Shown in pieces: positions 1 to 9,032 of a stretch of DNA of 64,000 nucleotides (within the stretch, counting starts at the first letter, position 1; each line of letters starts with the position of its first letter). The DNA is from an uncultured Bacteroidales bacterium (GTDB lineage: Bacteria; Bacteroidota; Bacteroidia; Bacteroidales; UBA932): positions 1 through 64,000 of the forward strand of contig CALVDE010000007.1 of the NCBI GenBank assembly GCA_944326265.1, given 5' to 3'. The notes under the pieces are model-generated. The model saw nothing but the letters and a program-made list of their open reading frames with translations. It was not told the origin of the DNA and did not search any database. A program made the position numbers and the translations under genes.

Positions 1-74
1 AGCAGGTGGACCCGTAAACTGTTGCTTTTTATCATTACTTTTTCTCTTGTGTCCAACTTTTTTGGTACACCTCA
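1..74 (-). mobile_element. Possible end of an IS3-like element, cut by the window edge
   Basis: Read on the minus strand from 74, the sequence begins TGAGGTGTACC and continues with an A-rich stretch and GTTGGACAC. This resembles the terminal repeat and early sequence of many IS3-family elements. A reading frame on the minus strand opens at about 35 and leaves the window, so no transposase can be confirmed. No second end or target duplication is visible. The call rests only on the terminal motif and could be chance. Confidence 0.28.
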
Positions 75-87
75 TGGTCTGTTTTTT

Positions 88-300
88 CAGGCCATAGGGC
101 ATCCGCCCCGGAGAGATATGCCTGGTATTCAGGGTCTTGAAGAACCGGACGGTGCTTCATGGGCACTCTCCCCGCTGTGCGAATGCAGTGGATGGCAGCG
201 ACAGGCTCGGTGCCTCAAAAACTGCAATCCGTCCCGGACTTGCCTCAGGTGGGAGAGGCCTTGTGCCCGGGCCGACTTTTGTCGTAAGAGGCACGTTACA
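88..300 (-). ncRNA. Highly structured non-coding stretch; possible divergent cobalamin-type leader
   Basis: Several nested stems can be drawn here. GTGCTTC (152-158) pairs with GAGGCAC (288-294) and encloses GGGCAC (160-165) with GTGCCC (262-267) and TCTCCC with GGGAGA. Inside are a CGCTG/CAGCG hairpin, an AGGC/GCCT hairpin and an 8-bp GCAATCCG hairpin with one bulged base. On the minus strand, blocks recall the cobalamin riboswitch in order: GTGCC, AAGTCCGGGAC, GCAGTTTTTGA, GCCATCCACTG and a GAATACC-GGC block like the B12 box. The canonical GGGAA and CCCGC blocks are missing. The gene it would control is not seen, because the IS-like end lies next to it. The structure is observed; the riboswitch identity is tentative. 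Confidence 0.35.
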
Positions 301-495
301 AAGCGACGGTAGGGTACGCGCCAATCAGGAGGTATCTTTGCGGATAATCATTAAATAAGATGTTCTTTCACATATTCGGTAGTGTCGGACAATCAATAAG
401 TCTTTTGCGGCATTTAAGAAGGGCGAAGATATTGGTAGGGGGAATGTTTGCTCTGGTGTCCATATATACTCCAGTGCCTCGGTAGAGCAAATAAA
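301..495. other. Non-coding spacer with no recognised feature
   Basis: About 195 bases between the structured stretch and the gpsA promoter. It holds one TATCTTTG box at 333-340 without a convincing upstream element, and AT-rich sequence. I find no gene or RNA here that I can support. A motif TGTCGGACAATC near 393 looks like an insertion-sequence end but has no partner. Confidence 0.5.
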
Positions 496-527
496 TTTGT
501 TCTCCTCTCGGCTTCTGCGTATATTTG
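496..527 (+). promoter_or_regulatory. Bacteroidetes-type promoter of gpsA
   Basis: TTTG at 496-499 and TATATTTG at 520-527 are separated by exactly 20 bases. This matches the primary sigma factor consensus of Bacteroidetes (TTTG, 19-21 nt, TAnnTTTG). Transcription would start near 533, about 24 nt before the first gpsA ATG. It probably drives gpsA-pgi-addB-addA. Confidence 0.7.
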
Positions 528-556
528 CGGAACGAGTAATATAAATCAATCCGCGC

Positions 557-1582
557 ATGGAGCACAGACATATCTACGACAGGATGAAGGAAGACCCCGT
601 ATTCGGGGTGGTAGGAGGCGGCAGCTGGGCGACGGCCCTGGTCAAGCTGTTGAGCGAGAACGGCAGGAAGCTCAACTGGTATATGCGCGATACTGACGCC
701 ATAGAGCATATCGAGAAGTACCATCATCATTCCAAATACCTTACTTCGGTGGAGCTGGATGCTGACAGCTTTACCTTGACCAACGGCATAGACTATGTGG
801 TGGCGGAGTCGGACATACTGATCTTCGCCATACCCTCGGCGTATTTTCTCAAGGAGGTCTCCAGAGTCACAGCCTCTTACGACGGCAAGATGCTGATATC
901 GGCAGTCAAGGGCTTTGTCGGTGACCGTTACCAGACGGTCGCGGAGTATTTCCATGACGACCACAAGGTGCCTTTCGACAGGATAGGGGTCATCAGCGGA
1001 CCCTGTCACGCCGAGGAGGTGGGGATGGAGAGGCTGTCGTACATCACCCTCTCGTCCAAGCACCAGAAGGTGGCCGAGTATCTGTGCGGCTTTTTCAAGA
1101 ACCACTATGTCAATACGATAGCCGGTACGGATATATACGGGGTGGAGTATGCGGCGGCATTGAAGAACGTGTATGCCATAGCCGCCGGTATCTGTTACGG
1201 TATCGGCTACGGGGACAATTTCATGGCGGTGCTCATAGCCAGCTGCTTCCGTGAGATGAAGGAGTTCATCAACGCGACCAATCCCGACGTGCGGCGCAAT
1301 ACCTCCCGCTCGGCTTATCTGGGCGACCTGCTGGTGACCTGCAACTCGCCTTTCTCGCGCAACCGCAACTTCGGCAGTATGCTGGGCAAGGGCTATTCGG
1401 TCCAGACGGCGATGCTGGAGATGAACCAGGTGGCCGAGGGACTGTATGCTTCCAAGGCCATCCACGAGATCAACGGCAAGTACGGGGTGGATATGCCCAT
1501 CGCCGATGCCGTCTACTCGATACTGTACGGGAAGAAGCATCCTGTCCAGGTGATGCGCCGCCTGGAGGACTCTCTGATGTAA
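557..1582 (+). CDS. gpsA: NAD(P)H-dependent glycerol-3-phosphate dehydrogenase
   Basis: Reduces dihydroxyacetone phosphate to sn-glycerol 3-phosphate, the backbone for phospholipids; cytoplasmic. The 341-residue protein has the Rossmann dinucleotide motif GVVGGGSWATAL near residues 17-28. The conserved catalytic lysine stretch EYAAALKNVYA lies near residues 196-206, followed by the C-terminal helical domain. Length fits the family (about 330-340). A second in-frame ATG at 584 would give a protein starting MKEDPVFG, closer to the usual N-terminus. Both lie downstream of the promoter and neither has a Shine-Dalgarno, so the start is uncertain by nine codons. It is the first gene of a plus-strand run with pgi 25 nt downstream. 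Confidence 0.95.
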   Translation: MEHRHIYDRMKEDPVFGVVGGGSWATALVKLLSENGRKLNWYMRDTDAIEHIEKYHHHSKYLTSVELDADSFTLTNGIDYVVAESDILIFAIPSAYFLKEVSRVTASYDGKMLISAVKGFVGDRYQTVAEYFHDDHKVPFDRIGVISGPCHAEEVGMERLSYITLSSKHQKVAEYLCGFFKNHYVNTIAGTDIYGVEYAAALKNVYAIAAGICYGIGYGDNFMAVLIASCFREMKEFINATNPDVRRNTSRSAYLGDLLVTCNSPFSRNRNFGSMLGKGYSVQTAMLEMNQVAEGLYASKAIHEINGKYGVDMPIADAVYSILYGKKHPVQVMRRLEDSLM

Positions 1583-1607
1583 GTTCAACAATAAAAATAT
1601 CTGAATT

Positions 1608-2909
1608 ATGGTAAATGTCAATTTCAAGCCTTCCAAGGAATATGTAGAGAAGGCTTTTGCGGCTTTTGATGTGCTGGAAGGCAGAAAGGGCAGGGGCAAT
1701 GATTTCCTGGGATGGATGGATCTGCCGTCGGACACTCCGGCCTCCATCGTGGACGGCTGCTGCGCCATAGCTGACGAGTGGAGGCAGAAGGGTGTGGAGG
1801 TGGCCGTGGTCATCGGCATCGGCGGCTCCTATCTCGGTGCAAAGGCGGCCCTGGCGGCTCTGTCGCACTCTTTCGGTATGGAGCGCAGGGGGATAGAGGT
1901 GGTCTTCGCGGGCTTTAACCTCTCGGAGGAATATCATGCCGAGCTGCTGGACTACATCAGCGGCAAGTCCGTGGCTGTAATCGTAATATCCAAGTCCGGC
2001 ACGACTACCGAGCCGGCCGTTGCGTTCAGAATCATAAAGGAGCACGTCGAGGGCAAATACGGCAAGGCTGAGGCGGCATCGAGAATCGTAGCAGTGACAG
2101 ACAAGGCGCGCGGTGCCCTCAAGAGTCTCTCCGATCAGGAAGGATACAGGACTTTCGTCATTCCCGATGATGTGGGAGGCCGCTTCTCGGTGCTTACTCC
2201 GGTAGGTCTGCTGCCCATAGCCGTGGCCGGCTACGATATCCGTGCCCTGCTCAGGGGCGCAGCCTCGATGCAGAGGATATGCGCTGAGAGGGACGCTCAC
2301 AATCCGGCCCTGCTCTATGCGGCTGCACGCAATGAACTTTACGACAGCGGCAAGAAGGTGGAGATTCTGGTCAGCTACAATCCCAAGCTCCAGTATTTCG
2401 GAGAATGGTGGAAGCAGCTCTACGGAGAGTCCGAGGGCAAGGAGGGCAGGGGAATATTCCCGGCTTCGGTCAATTTCACCACCGATCTGCATTCGATGGG
2501 CCAGTATATCCAGGAGGGTGAGCGGATGCTCTTCGAAACCGTCATATCCGTGGAACACGCCGGCAGGGAACTGACGGTATGTGATGACCCTCAGAATCTG
2601 GACGGACTCAATTTCCTTTCCGGCAAGCATCTGGAGCACTGCAACCGGATGGCCGAGACCGGTACGAGGCTGGCTCACGAGGACGGGGGAGTGCCCAACG
2701 GCAGGGTGACCGTGGAGCGGATAGACGAGTTCAATCTCGGCGAGCTCTTCTTCCTGTTCGAGAAGGCCTGCGGTATATCGGCCTACATGCTGGGAGTCAA
2801 TCCGTTTGATCAGCCCGGTGTGGAGGCTTACAAGAAAAATATGTTCGCTCTTCTGGGCAAGCCCGGCTATGAGGCTCAGGCCGAGGCCATAAGGGAGAGA
2901 CTCAGGTGA
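1608..2909 (+). CDS. pgi: Glucose-6-phosphate isomerase
   Basis: Interconverts glucose 6-phosphate and fructose 6-phosphate in glycolysis and gluconeogenesis; cytoplasmic. The 433-residue length is that of the shorter bacterial type. Recognisable blocks are [21 protein letters not shown] (sugar-phosphate binding), [14 protein letters not shown], the active-site stretch [14 protein letters not shown], and DLHSMGQ near residue 295. The C-terminus carries [12 protein letters not shown] with the conserved lysine. It lies 25 nt after gpsA, and its TGA overlaps the GTG start of the next gene, so the two are probably translationally coupled. Confidence 0.96.
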   Translation: MVNVNFKPSKEYVEKAFAAFDVLEGRKGRGNDFLGWMDLPSDTPASIVDGCCAIADEWRQKGVEVAVVIGIGGSYLGAKAALAALSHSFGMERRGIEVVFAGFNLSEEYHAELLDYISGKSVAVIVISKSGTTTEPAVAFRIIKEHVEGKYGKAEAASRIVAVTDKARGALKSLSDQEGYRTFVIPDDVGGRFSVLTPVGLLPIAVAGYDIRALLRGAASMQRICAERDAHNPALLYAAARNELYDSGKKVEILVSYNPKLQYFGEWWKQLYGESEGKEGRGIFPASVNFTTDLHSMGQYIQEGERMLFETVISVEHAGRELTVCDDPQNLDGLNFLSGKHLEHCNRMAETGTRLAHEDGGVPNGRVTVERIDEFNLGELFFLFEKACGISAYMLGVNPFDQPGVEAYKKNMFALLGKPGYEAQAEAIRERLR

Positions 2910-5731
2910 GAAAGGAGTTTCTCAGGAGTGTGGCCGAGCGGTTCCTCTCCGAGACGGGCGAGGATCTGAGGGGCTGTACTTTCGTATTCCCCAACCGGCG
3001 GTCGTCGCTGTTTTTCCGAAGGTATCTCGGGGAGTCGGTCTCCAGGGCCGTATTCTCCCCGCGCCTGACCAATATCAACGACCTGTTCACTGCTCTGTCC
3101 GGCCTGCGTACCCTGGATAAGATCACTCTTCTGCACCGCCTGTATACGGTGTTCGTGGAGAGGGTGGAGGGGTTCTCGGAGAGCCTGGATGATTTCATCT
3201 ACCGGGGAGAGGTGATACTCAACGACTTCGATGATATTGACAAGTATCTGGTGGATGCCGGGAGACTTTTCTCCAATATCTCGGATATCAAGGAGATAGA
3301 CAGCCGTTATGACTATCTGTCCGACAATCAGCGTAAGGCGATAGAGCTTTTCTGGGGCGTGCTCATAAAGGGCAGGGACAAAGCCAATGAGCGTCACTTC
3401 GTAAGTATGTGGAGCGGGATGTATGACATATACTCCTCGTTCCGCTCTGCCCTGCTTTCCAGGGGCGAGGCATACGAGGGCATGGTCTACCGCTCTGTGG
3501 CCGAGCGTCTTAAGAACGGAGATCCGGAACTGCTGGAGATCCTGGAGGGTTACGGCAATATCGTCTTCGTGGGACTCAATGCACCCAACAGATGCGAGAG
3601 GCAGCTGTTCGACACCCTGCTCAAGGCCGGGAAGGGGGATTTCTACTGGGATTATTACGGAGAGGCCATAAAGGACAGGGCCAACAAGTCCTCGCTTTTC
3701 ATGGAGGACAATGTCAGCCGCTATCCGTCGCGGTACCCTCTGCCGGAGGACGGAGGTCTCTGTGAGTGTATTCCTGAGATTACGGCTGTCTCCGTTCCGT
3801 CCGCAGCCGGTCAGACCAAGTATGTTAACCGGATTCTGAAGGAGATAGCGGAGTCCTCCGGTACCGTGGATCTTTTCTCCACGGCGGTGCTGCTTCCGGA
3901 CGAGCAGCTGCTGTTCCCGCTGCTGAACTCTCTTCCCGAGGAGATAGCTCCGGTCAATGTGACGATGGGCTATCCTCTGGCGCACAGCAATGTGTCCTCA
4001 TTCATATCGTCGGTGGCCTCCCTGCAGGAAAGGCTGAGGGTCAGGGACGGTCAGGTGCGCTTCTATTTCCGCGATGTGCTCAATATCCTGTCCCATCCAT
4101 ATATCAGCGAGGCTCTCCGGGACCGGGCCGCAGCTCTTAGGAGTGAGCTGATAAAGGAAAACCGGATATATCCCCCGGCACCGATGCTGACCGGAGCCGA
4201 TGAGGAAAAGCTGCTGGCTTTGATTTTCAAGGACTCCTGTGTACCCGGAATCAAGGTGTCGGAGTCCGTGTCGGATTATCTTCAGGCGATACTGGACGAG
4301 GTGGCGGTAAGCGCGGACCGTATCGACAAGGAGTTCCTGATGGGGTACAGCCGAAGTCTCAATCTGCTGCGCTCTCTGGGCATGGACATACGCAGGGACA
4401 CCTATTTCCGTCTGCTGCGCCGGGTGGAGTCGTCCGTGTCCATCCCGTTCAGCGGCGAGCCCCTGGACGGACTTCAGATTATGGGACCGCTGGAGATCAG
4501 GGCCCTGGATTTCGAGAACCTGATCATACTTTCGGCCAATGAGGGTGTTTTCCCGTCCCGGAACACTGCCCCTTCCATGATACCGTACAATCTCCGCCGG
4601 GGCTTCGGACTGCCCACATACGAGTATCAGGACTCCATCTCCGCTTACCACTTCTACCGCAGTATATGCAGGGCACGCAGGGTGTGGCTGCTCAGCGACA
4701 GCCGCAGCGAGGGCCTTAAGGCCGGAGAGGAGAGCCGTTACATCAAGCAGATGGAGTATCATTTCCATTATCCCGTAAAGCGGCTTGCCGTGACATTCGG
4801 CATTACGGGCAGTCCGTTGAAGGATGTGCCGCCTGTCAGCAAGACTCCTGATATGCTTGAAAAACTTTCCCGCAGGACATTCTCGAACTCGTCCCTGCAG
4901 ATGTGGCTGGGCTGTCCTATGCGCTTTTATTATCAGTATGTGCTGGGCCTTAAGGAGGATGAGGATATATCGGAGGGGATGGACAACGCGGCTTTCGGAA
5001 CTCTGTACCACTACGTGATGCATGAGCTGTATGCTCCTTTCCTGGGACATGCGGTGGATAGGGATACTCTTCTGAAACTCGCCGCTGACGAGGCACATAT
5101 AAAGGCTGTGGTGGAACGGGGATTCTTTGATGAGGACAATGGCCTGGGACTTAAGGAGATAACCGGACGCAACAGGATTGCCGGGGCACTGGTGTCCAAT
5201 CTGGCGGCCAGGACACTCAAAAATGATGCGGAGAGGGCTCCGATTACTGTCAGGCTGCTGGAGGAGTCTAAAAAAGCTCAGTTTGAGACACATAGCGACC
5301 GTAGAGTCAATATCATGGGCATATTCGACCGTGTCGATATATCCGGCGGCAGTCTCAGGATAGTGGATTACAAGACCGGCGGAGCTCATGTTACCTGTAA
5401 GGATATTGACAGCCTGTTCGATGCGGACACATATCCGCAGGGCTCGCATATCTTCCAGCTGCTGCTCTATCTGCTGATTCTGGACAGGCAGGAGACGAGG
5501 CTGTTCGCTCAGGATGACATTGAAAGGGTCATGCTGGAGATATACTATACAAGGAGTCTGTATTCAAGCGGAAATTCCTGGATTCAGGTCACAAAGGAGC
5601 AGTATGAGCACTTTAAGGATAGGCTGTCGGAGCTTCTGGACACTATCCTGAGTCCGGAGGTGCCGTTTACGGCCTGTGAGGACGGAAAGGCCTGTGCCTA
5701 TTGTCCCTTTACCGCAAAATGTAACAGATAA
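2906..5731 (+). CDS. addB: AddB-type PD-(D/E)XK nuclease subunit with Fe-S cluster
   Basis: Probable nuclease subunit of a two-component helicase-nuclease that resects double-strand breaks for RecA. The protein has 941 residues. A C-terminal nuclease domain carries RIVDYKTGG near residues 816-824, the D-x-K core of the PD-(D/E)XK fold. One cysteine in [10 protein letters not shown] (about 669) and three at the extreme C-terminus (C930, C933, C939; CxxC-x5-C) match the four 4Fe-4S ligands of AddB nucleases. The N-terminal half looks like an inactivated helicase, with no clear Walker A. The start is GTG, forming a GTGA overlap with pgi. addA follows after 12 nt, which supports the partnership. 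Confidence 0.88.
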   Translation: MRKEFLRSVAERFLSETGEDLRGCTFVFPNRRSSLFFRRYLGESVSRAVFSPRLTNINDLFTALSGLRTLDKITLLHRLYTVFVERVEGFSESLDDFIYRGEVILNDFDDIDKYLVDAGRLFSNISDIKEIDSRYDYLSDNQRKAIELFWGVLIKGRDKANERHFVSMWSGMYDIYSSFRSALLSRGEAYEGMVYRSVAERLKNGDPELLEILEGYGNIVFVGLNAPNRCERQLFDTLLKAGKGDFYWDYYGEAIKDRANKSSLFMEDNVSRYPSRYPLPEDGGLCECIPEITAVSVPSAAGQTKYVNRILKEIAESSGTVDLFSTAVLLPDEQLLFPLLNSLPEEIAPVNVTMGYPLAHSNVSSFISSVASLQERLRVRDGQVRFYFRDVLNILSHPYISEALRDRAAALRSELIKENRIYPPAPMLTGADEEKLLALIFKDSCVPGIKVSESVSDYLQAILDEVAVSADRIDKEFLMGYSRSLNLLRSLGMDIRRDTYFRLLRRVESSVSIPFSGEPLDGLQIMGPLEIRALDFENLIILSANEGVFPSRNTAPSMIPYNLRRGFGLPTYEYQDSISAYHFYRSICRARRVWLLSDSRSEGLKAGEESRYIKQMEYHFHYPVKRLAVTFGITGSPLKDVPPVSKTPDMLEKLSRRTFSNSSLQMWLGCPMRFYYQYVLGLKEDEDISEGMDNAAFGTLYHYVMHELYAPFLGHAVDRDTLLKLAADEAHIKAVVERGFFDEDNGLGLKEITGRNRIAGALVSNLAARTLKNDAERAPITVRLLEESKKAQFETHSDRRVNIMGIFDRVDISGGSLRIVDYKTGGAHVTCKDIDSLFDADTYPQGSHIFQLLLYLLILDRQETRLFAQDDIERVMLEIYYTRSLYSSGNSWIQVTKEQYEHFKDRLSELLDTILSPEVPFTACEDGKACAYCPFTAKCNR

Positions 5732-5743
5732 AGACAGAAAGTT

Positions 5744-8700
5744 ATGTTGGAAATATGGAAGGCGTCGGCCGGCTCGGGCAAGACCCACAAACTGACCGGA
5801 GACTATATAAGGGAGCTCCTTTCCGGGGGGACGGACCGCTACAAGCACATCCTTGCCGTGACTTTCACCAACAAGGCCACGGGCGAGATGAAGCAGCGAA
5901 TCCTCAAGGAGCTGAATACTCTGGCTTCCGGTGGAAAATCTCCTTATATCGAGGATCTCAAGAGGCTGGAGCGGTTCTCCAAAGTGCCGGAGAGCGACAG
6001 GGAGCAGGCGGTGCGCGGACATGCGGCTGCGGTGCTGTCGGAGATTCTCAATGACTATTCGCTTTTCAATATCAGTACCATAGACCGTTTCTTCCAGCAG
6101 GTTCTCCGCTCTTTCGCACTGGAGACAGGACATTTTGCCTCCTACAGCGTAGAGCTTAACGACAGTGCCGTGCTCACCATGGCGGTGGATTCACTTATGA
6201 ACTCTCTGGACGACAATAAGGAGCTGCTGGACTGGCTTATAAAGCTGTCGGTGGAGGCGGTGGAGAGCGGCCGGGACTGGAACAGTGTACCTCAGCTGCT
6301 GGCCCTCGGGTCGGAACTGTTCAAGGAACCGTATAAGCTGGCGGTGCGCAGTGCGGGCAGCGGACTTCCTGGGCGTGCGGAGATAGACAGCTGCGGCAGC
6401 CGGATGCGGAAAATAACCGGGGACTTCCAAAGGGATGCCAGGGCGAAGGCGGATAAGGCATTCGCCATAATGGACGGATACGGACTTGACGTTGAGGACT
6501 TCAAGGGCGGTTCCCGCTCTTTCATGAAGTATTTTGAGAAATTACGGTCAAGGCGGTATGAGGTCCCGTCGGCCTCTTTTGTCAAGATGGCGGATGAGGA
6601 TTCTTCAAAATGGTGTTCCGGGGCAGGCAAGTCCAAAGCGGGCAGCATCGCACAGGCTTATGCGGACGGTCTGCGTGACTTGGTACAGGAAATGGCAGCG
6701 GACGACTGGCAGGCACGCCTTAGAGAGTATTTCACCGCGCAGGAGATTCTGCGCAATCTGACTGTCATGGGCATCCTGAGTGACATAGAAGGCGGAGTGA
6801 GGGATTACTGCCGCCGCAACAATCTGGTGCTGCTCTCGGATACCCCGAAGTTCCTGTCGGATATAATAGACGGCAGCGATACACCTTTTATATATGAGAA
6901 GGTGGGCTGCAGGATAGACAACTATCTGCTGGACGAGTTTCAGGACACATCCCGGATGCAGTGGGGCAATTTCCGTCCGCTGATAGCCGACAGCGTGGAT
7001 GCGGGGCATTTCTGCATGGCCGTAGGAGATGTGAAGCAGAGTATCTACCGCTGGAGAGGTTCGGACTGGAAGCTGCTGGACAGCGGTATCGAGGCCGATC
7101 TGGGAGCGGACAGATGCAGGAAGGACACTCTGCGCTACAACTGGAGGAGCTCGGCCGAGGTGGTGAGGTTCAACAACGCCTTCTTCCAGTCTTTGGGGGA
7201 AAACGGATTTCTCGGGGGCATATATGCCGATGCGGCTCAGGAGATACCTCAGGGCGGTGTCCGTCCGCCGGGCCACGTGCGCGTGACTTTTGTGGACGGA
7301 AAGTCGGCGGCGATGGGGGATGAACTGTATATGCAGGGCATTCTGAATGCGGTCAACACGTTGATCGGCAACGGTTACCGTCCCGGTGACATAGCTTTCC
7401 TGGTCCGTACCAGGGCTGAAGGTGCTGCCATGTCCGACTATCTGATATCCAAAGGATTCAGTATCATGACGGAGGATTCGTTGAAGATATCCTCATCTCC
7501 TGCAGTCCGTCATGCCGTGGACAGGCTGAGGCAGATGGCGGGGACGGCTGCTGCGCAGCAGGAAGAGACGAACAGCAGACCGCAGGAGAAGTCGCTGTAC
7601 AATATATGCGAGGAACTGCTCCGCTCCGGAGGTGAAGCCGGAGATGGCGGCGGTCCCGCTTTTCTGACGGCTTTTCTGGACTGTGTCCTGGAATATGTCG
7701 GGACGGGAGGCTCCGATGTGACCGGCTTCCTGGAGTGGTGGGATACTGAGGGCAAGGACCGCTCCGTGTCCGCGCCTGAGGGCAGGGACGCACTGAGAGT
7801 AATTACTGTCCATAAGTCCAAGGGCTTGGAATTCAAGGCGGTGATAGTGCCTTTCTTCCAGATGAACCTTTCTCCCAGAGGCAATTTCTCCAAGTATATA
7901 TGGTGCAGTTGTTCCCGACCGCCATTTGACATGCTTCCAGTATATCCGCTGGAGTATTGTAAAAAGCTGGAACAGACGTATTTTCAGGAAGAATACCTGG
8001 AGGAGAAGCGTCTGTCGGCGGTGGATGCGGTCAATGTGGCCTATGTGGCTTTCACCAGGGCGGAGCAGGAACTGCTGGTATTTGCCCAGACTCCGTCCGA
8101 CAGCTCCCTGGCCTCATCGGTGGCGGGTCTGCTGTACAGTCATTTTAAGGAAGAAATGACGGACAATGTCTACGAGAGCGGAGAGTGGACCCGTCCGTCT
8201 TATGATGAGGAGCGCAGCGGGGAACAGGGCAATGACACGATGGACACTCTTCCCTCCGTGCCGATAGGCGGAAGGCTCCGTCTGTCATTCCCTTCCGGAG
8301 AGTTTTTCCATGAGGGAGACACCCGTATGCGGGGCATTGTCCTGCATGACATCCTCTCAAGGGTGACGGTCGCCGGAGACCTTGACAGGGCGGTGCGCAC
8401 GGCGGTGGACTCCGGCCTGCTTTCCCGTCAGGACATGCCGGCCGTGAGTGAGCGTCTGTCCAGGATGCTTGCCTCGGTGGAGGACATGCACTGGTTCGAC
8501 GGGACGTATTCGGTGATGACGGAGGTCCCGATAATCGCTCCTGGAGGAGACAATTACCGTCCTGACAGGATCATGTGCAGGGGAGAAGAGGCCATAGTGG
8601 TGGACTACAAGTTCGGCAAGGTCCGGGACGGGCAGTACCGCCGGCAGGTGCTGGGATATATGAACCTGTTGAGTACTATGGGATTCTCAACGGTGAAAGG

Positions 8701-8749
8701 TTATTTGTGGTATGACCGTGAAGATGGGGTGGAAGCAGTTGTAAAATAG
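5744..8749 (+). CDS. addA: AddA/RecB-type UvrD-family helicase with C-terminal nuclease
   Basis: Probable motor and second nuclease of the AddAB-type recombination complex. The 1001-residue protein opens with the Walker A ASAGSGKT (residues 7-14), unusually close to the N-terminus as in this family. Further superfamily 1 motifs are DEFQDTS near 397 (Walker B), VGDVKQSIYRWRG near 426-438, ITVHKSKGLEFK near 687 and YVAFTRAEQE near 767. The C-terminal nuclease domain has PDRIM and VVDYKFGKV near 950, then QVLGYMNLL. It directly follows addB by 12 nt. Having nuclease motifs in both subunits separates AddAB from RecBCD. No recC or recD-like third subunit lies in the run. Confidence 0.9.
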   Translation: MLEIWKASAGSGKTHKLTGDYIRELLSGGTDRYKHILAVTFTNKATGEMKQRILKELNTLASGGKSPYIEDLKRLERFSKVPESDREQAVRGHAAAVLSEILNDYSLFNISTIDRFFQQVLRSFALETGHFASYSVELNDSAVLTMAVDSLMNSLDDNKELLDWLIKLSVEAVESGRDWNSVPQLLALGSELFKEPYKLAVRSAGSGLPGRAEIDSCGSRMRKITGDFQRDARAKADKAFAIMDGYGLDVEDFKGGSRSFMKYFEKLRSRRYEVPSASFVKMADEDSSKWCSGAGKSKAGSIAQAYADGLRDLVQEMAADDWQARLREYFTAQEILRNLTVMGILSDIEGGVRDYCRRNNLVLLSDTPKFLSDIIDGSDTPFIYEKVGCRIDNYLLDEFQDTSRMQWGNFRPLIADSVDAGHFCMAVGDVKQSIYRWRGSDWKLLDSGIEADLGADRCRKDTLRYNWRSSAEVVRFNNAFFQSLGENGFLGGIYADAAQEIPQGGVRPPGHVRVTFVDGKSAAMGDELYMQGILNAVNTLIGNGYRPGDIAFLVRTRAEGAAMSDYLISKGFSIMTEDSLKISSSPAVRHAVDRLRQMAGTAAAQQEETNSRPQEKSLYNICEELLRSGGEAGDGGGPAFLTAFLDCVLEYVGTGGSDVTGFLEWWDTEGKDRSVSAPEGRDALRVITVHKSKGLEFKAVIVPFFQMNLSPRGNFSKYIWCSCSRPPFDMLPVYPLEYCKKLEQTYFQEEYLEEKRLSAVDAVNVAYVAFTRAEQELLVFAQTPSDSSLASSVAGLLYSHFKEEMTDNVYESGEWTRPSYDEERSGEQGNDTMDTLPSVPIGGRLRLSFPSGEFFHEGDTRMRGIVLHDILSRVTVAGDLDRAVRTAVDSGLLSRQDMPAVSERLSRMLASVEDMHWFDGTYSVMTEVPIIAPGGDNYRPDRIMCRGEEAIVVDYKFGKVRDGQYRRQVLGYMNLLSTMGFSTVKGYLWYDREDGVEAVVK

Positions 8750-8769
8750 TCGTTCAATTGCTATATTTG
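8739..8769 (+). promoter_or_regulatory. Bacteroidetes-type promoter before the HMA protein
   Basis: TTG at 8739-8741 and TATATTTG at 8762-8769 are separated by 20 bases. The upstream element lies inside the last codons of addA. Transcription would start near 8775, about 17 nt before the ATG at 8792. Confidence 0.62.
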
Positions 8770-8791
8770 TGCCGTTTTTAAGAGATGAGCT

Positions 8792-9001
8792 ATGACAAAG
8801 GTTACTTATGAAGTGAAAGGCATGATGTGCGCTCATTGTGTCATGCATGTCAAGAATGCGCTGGAGTCCCTTCCCGGGGTCAGCGCGGAGGTGTCACTGG
8901 ACCCTCCCAGGGCAGTAGTGGAATTCTCCGGCAGGGAGTATGACAAGTCCGAGCTGCAGGCTGCGGTGTCGGACAAGGCCGGGGAATATATTCTGATTTA
9001 G
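8792..9001 (+). CDS. Small heavy-metal-associated (HMA) domain protein, CopZ-like
   Basis: A 69-residue single-domain protein with the metal-binding motif GMMCAHC (residues 10-16, M-x-C-x-x-C type) and the beta-alpha-beta-beta-alpha-beta size of HMA domains. Such proteins bind a soft metal, usually copper(I), and hand it to a P-type ATPase or regulator; cytoplasmic. No transporter or metal regulator lies nearby, so the metal and partner are unknown. It has its own promoter overlapping the end of addA. The lipoprotein gene follows after 31 nt and may be co-transcribed. Confidence 0.85.
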   Translation: MTKVTYEVKGMMCAHCVMHVKNALESLPGVSAEVSLDPPRAVVEFSGREYDKSELQAAVSDKAGEYILI

Positions 9002-9032
9002 CAATTAACAGTATTATAGCAGACTTAAAGTT

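Noticed and set aside
333-340. TATCTTTG box on the plus strand as a promoter
   Set aside because: No TTTG-like element lies about 20 nt upstream, and no gene or RNA starts just after it. The better box at 520-527 serves gpsA.
375-420. TGTCGGACAATC motif resembling an insertion-sequence end
   Set aside because: No matching second end, target duplication or transposase is present nearby; too short to support a mobile element.
368-1819. Long open frame on the minus strand opposite gpsA
   Set aside because: It is the complement of gpsA and pgi codons, has no recognisable domain, and the plus-strand gene is unambiguous.
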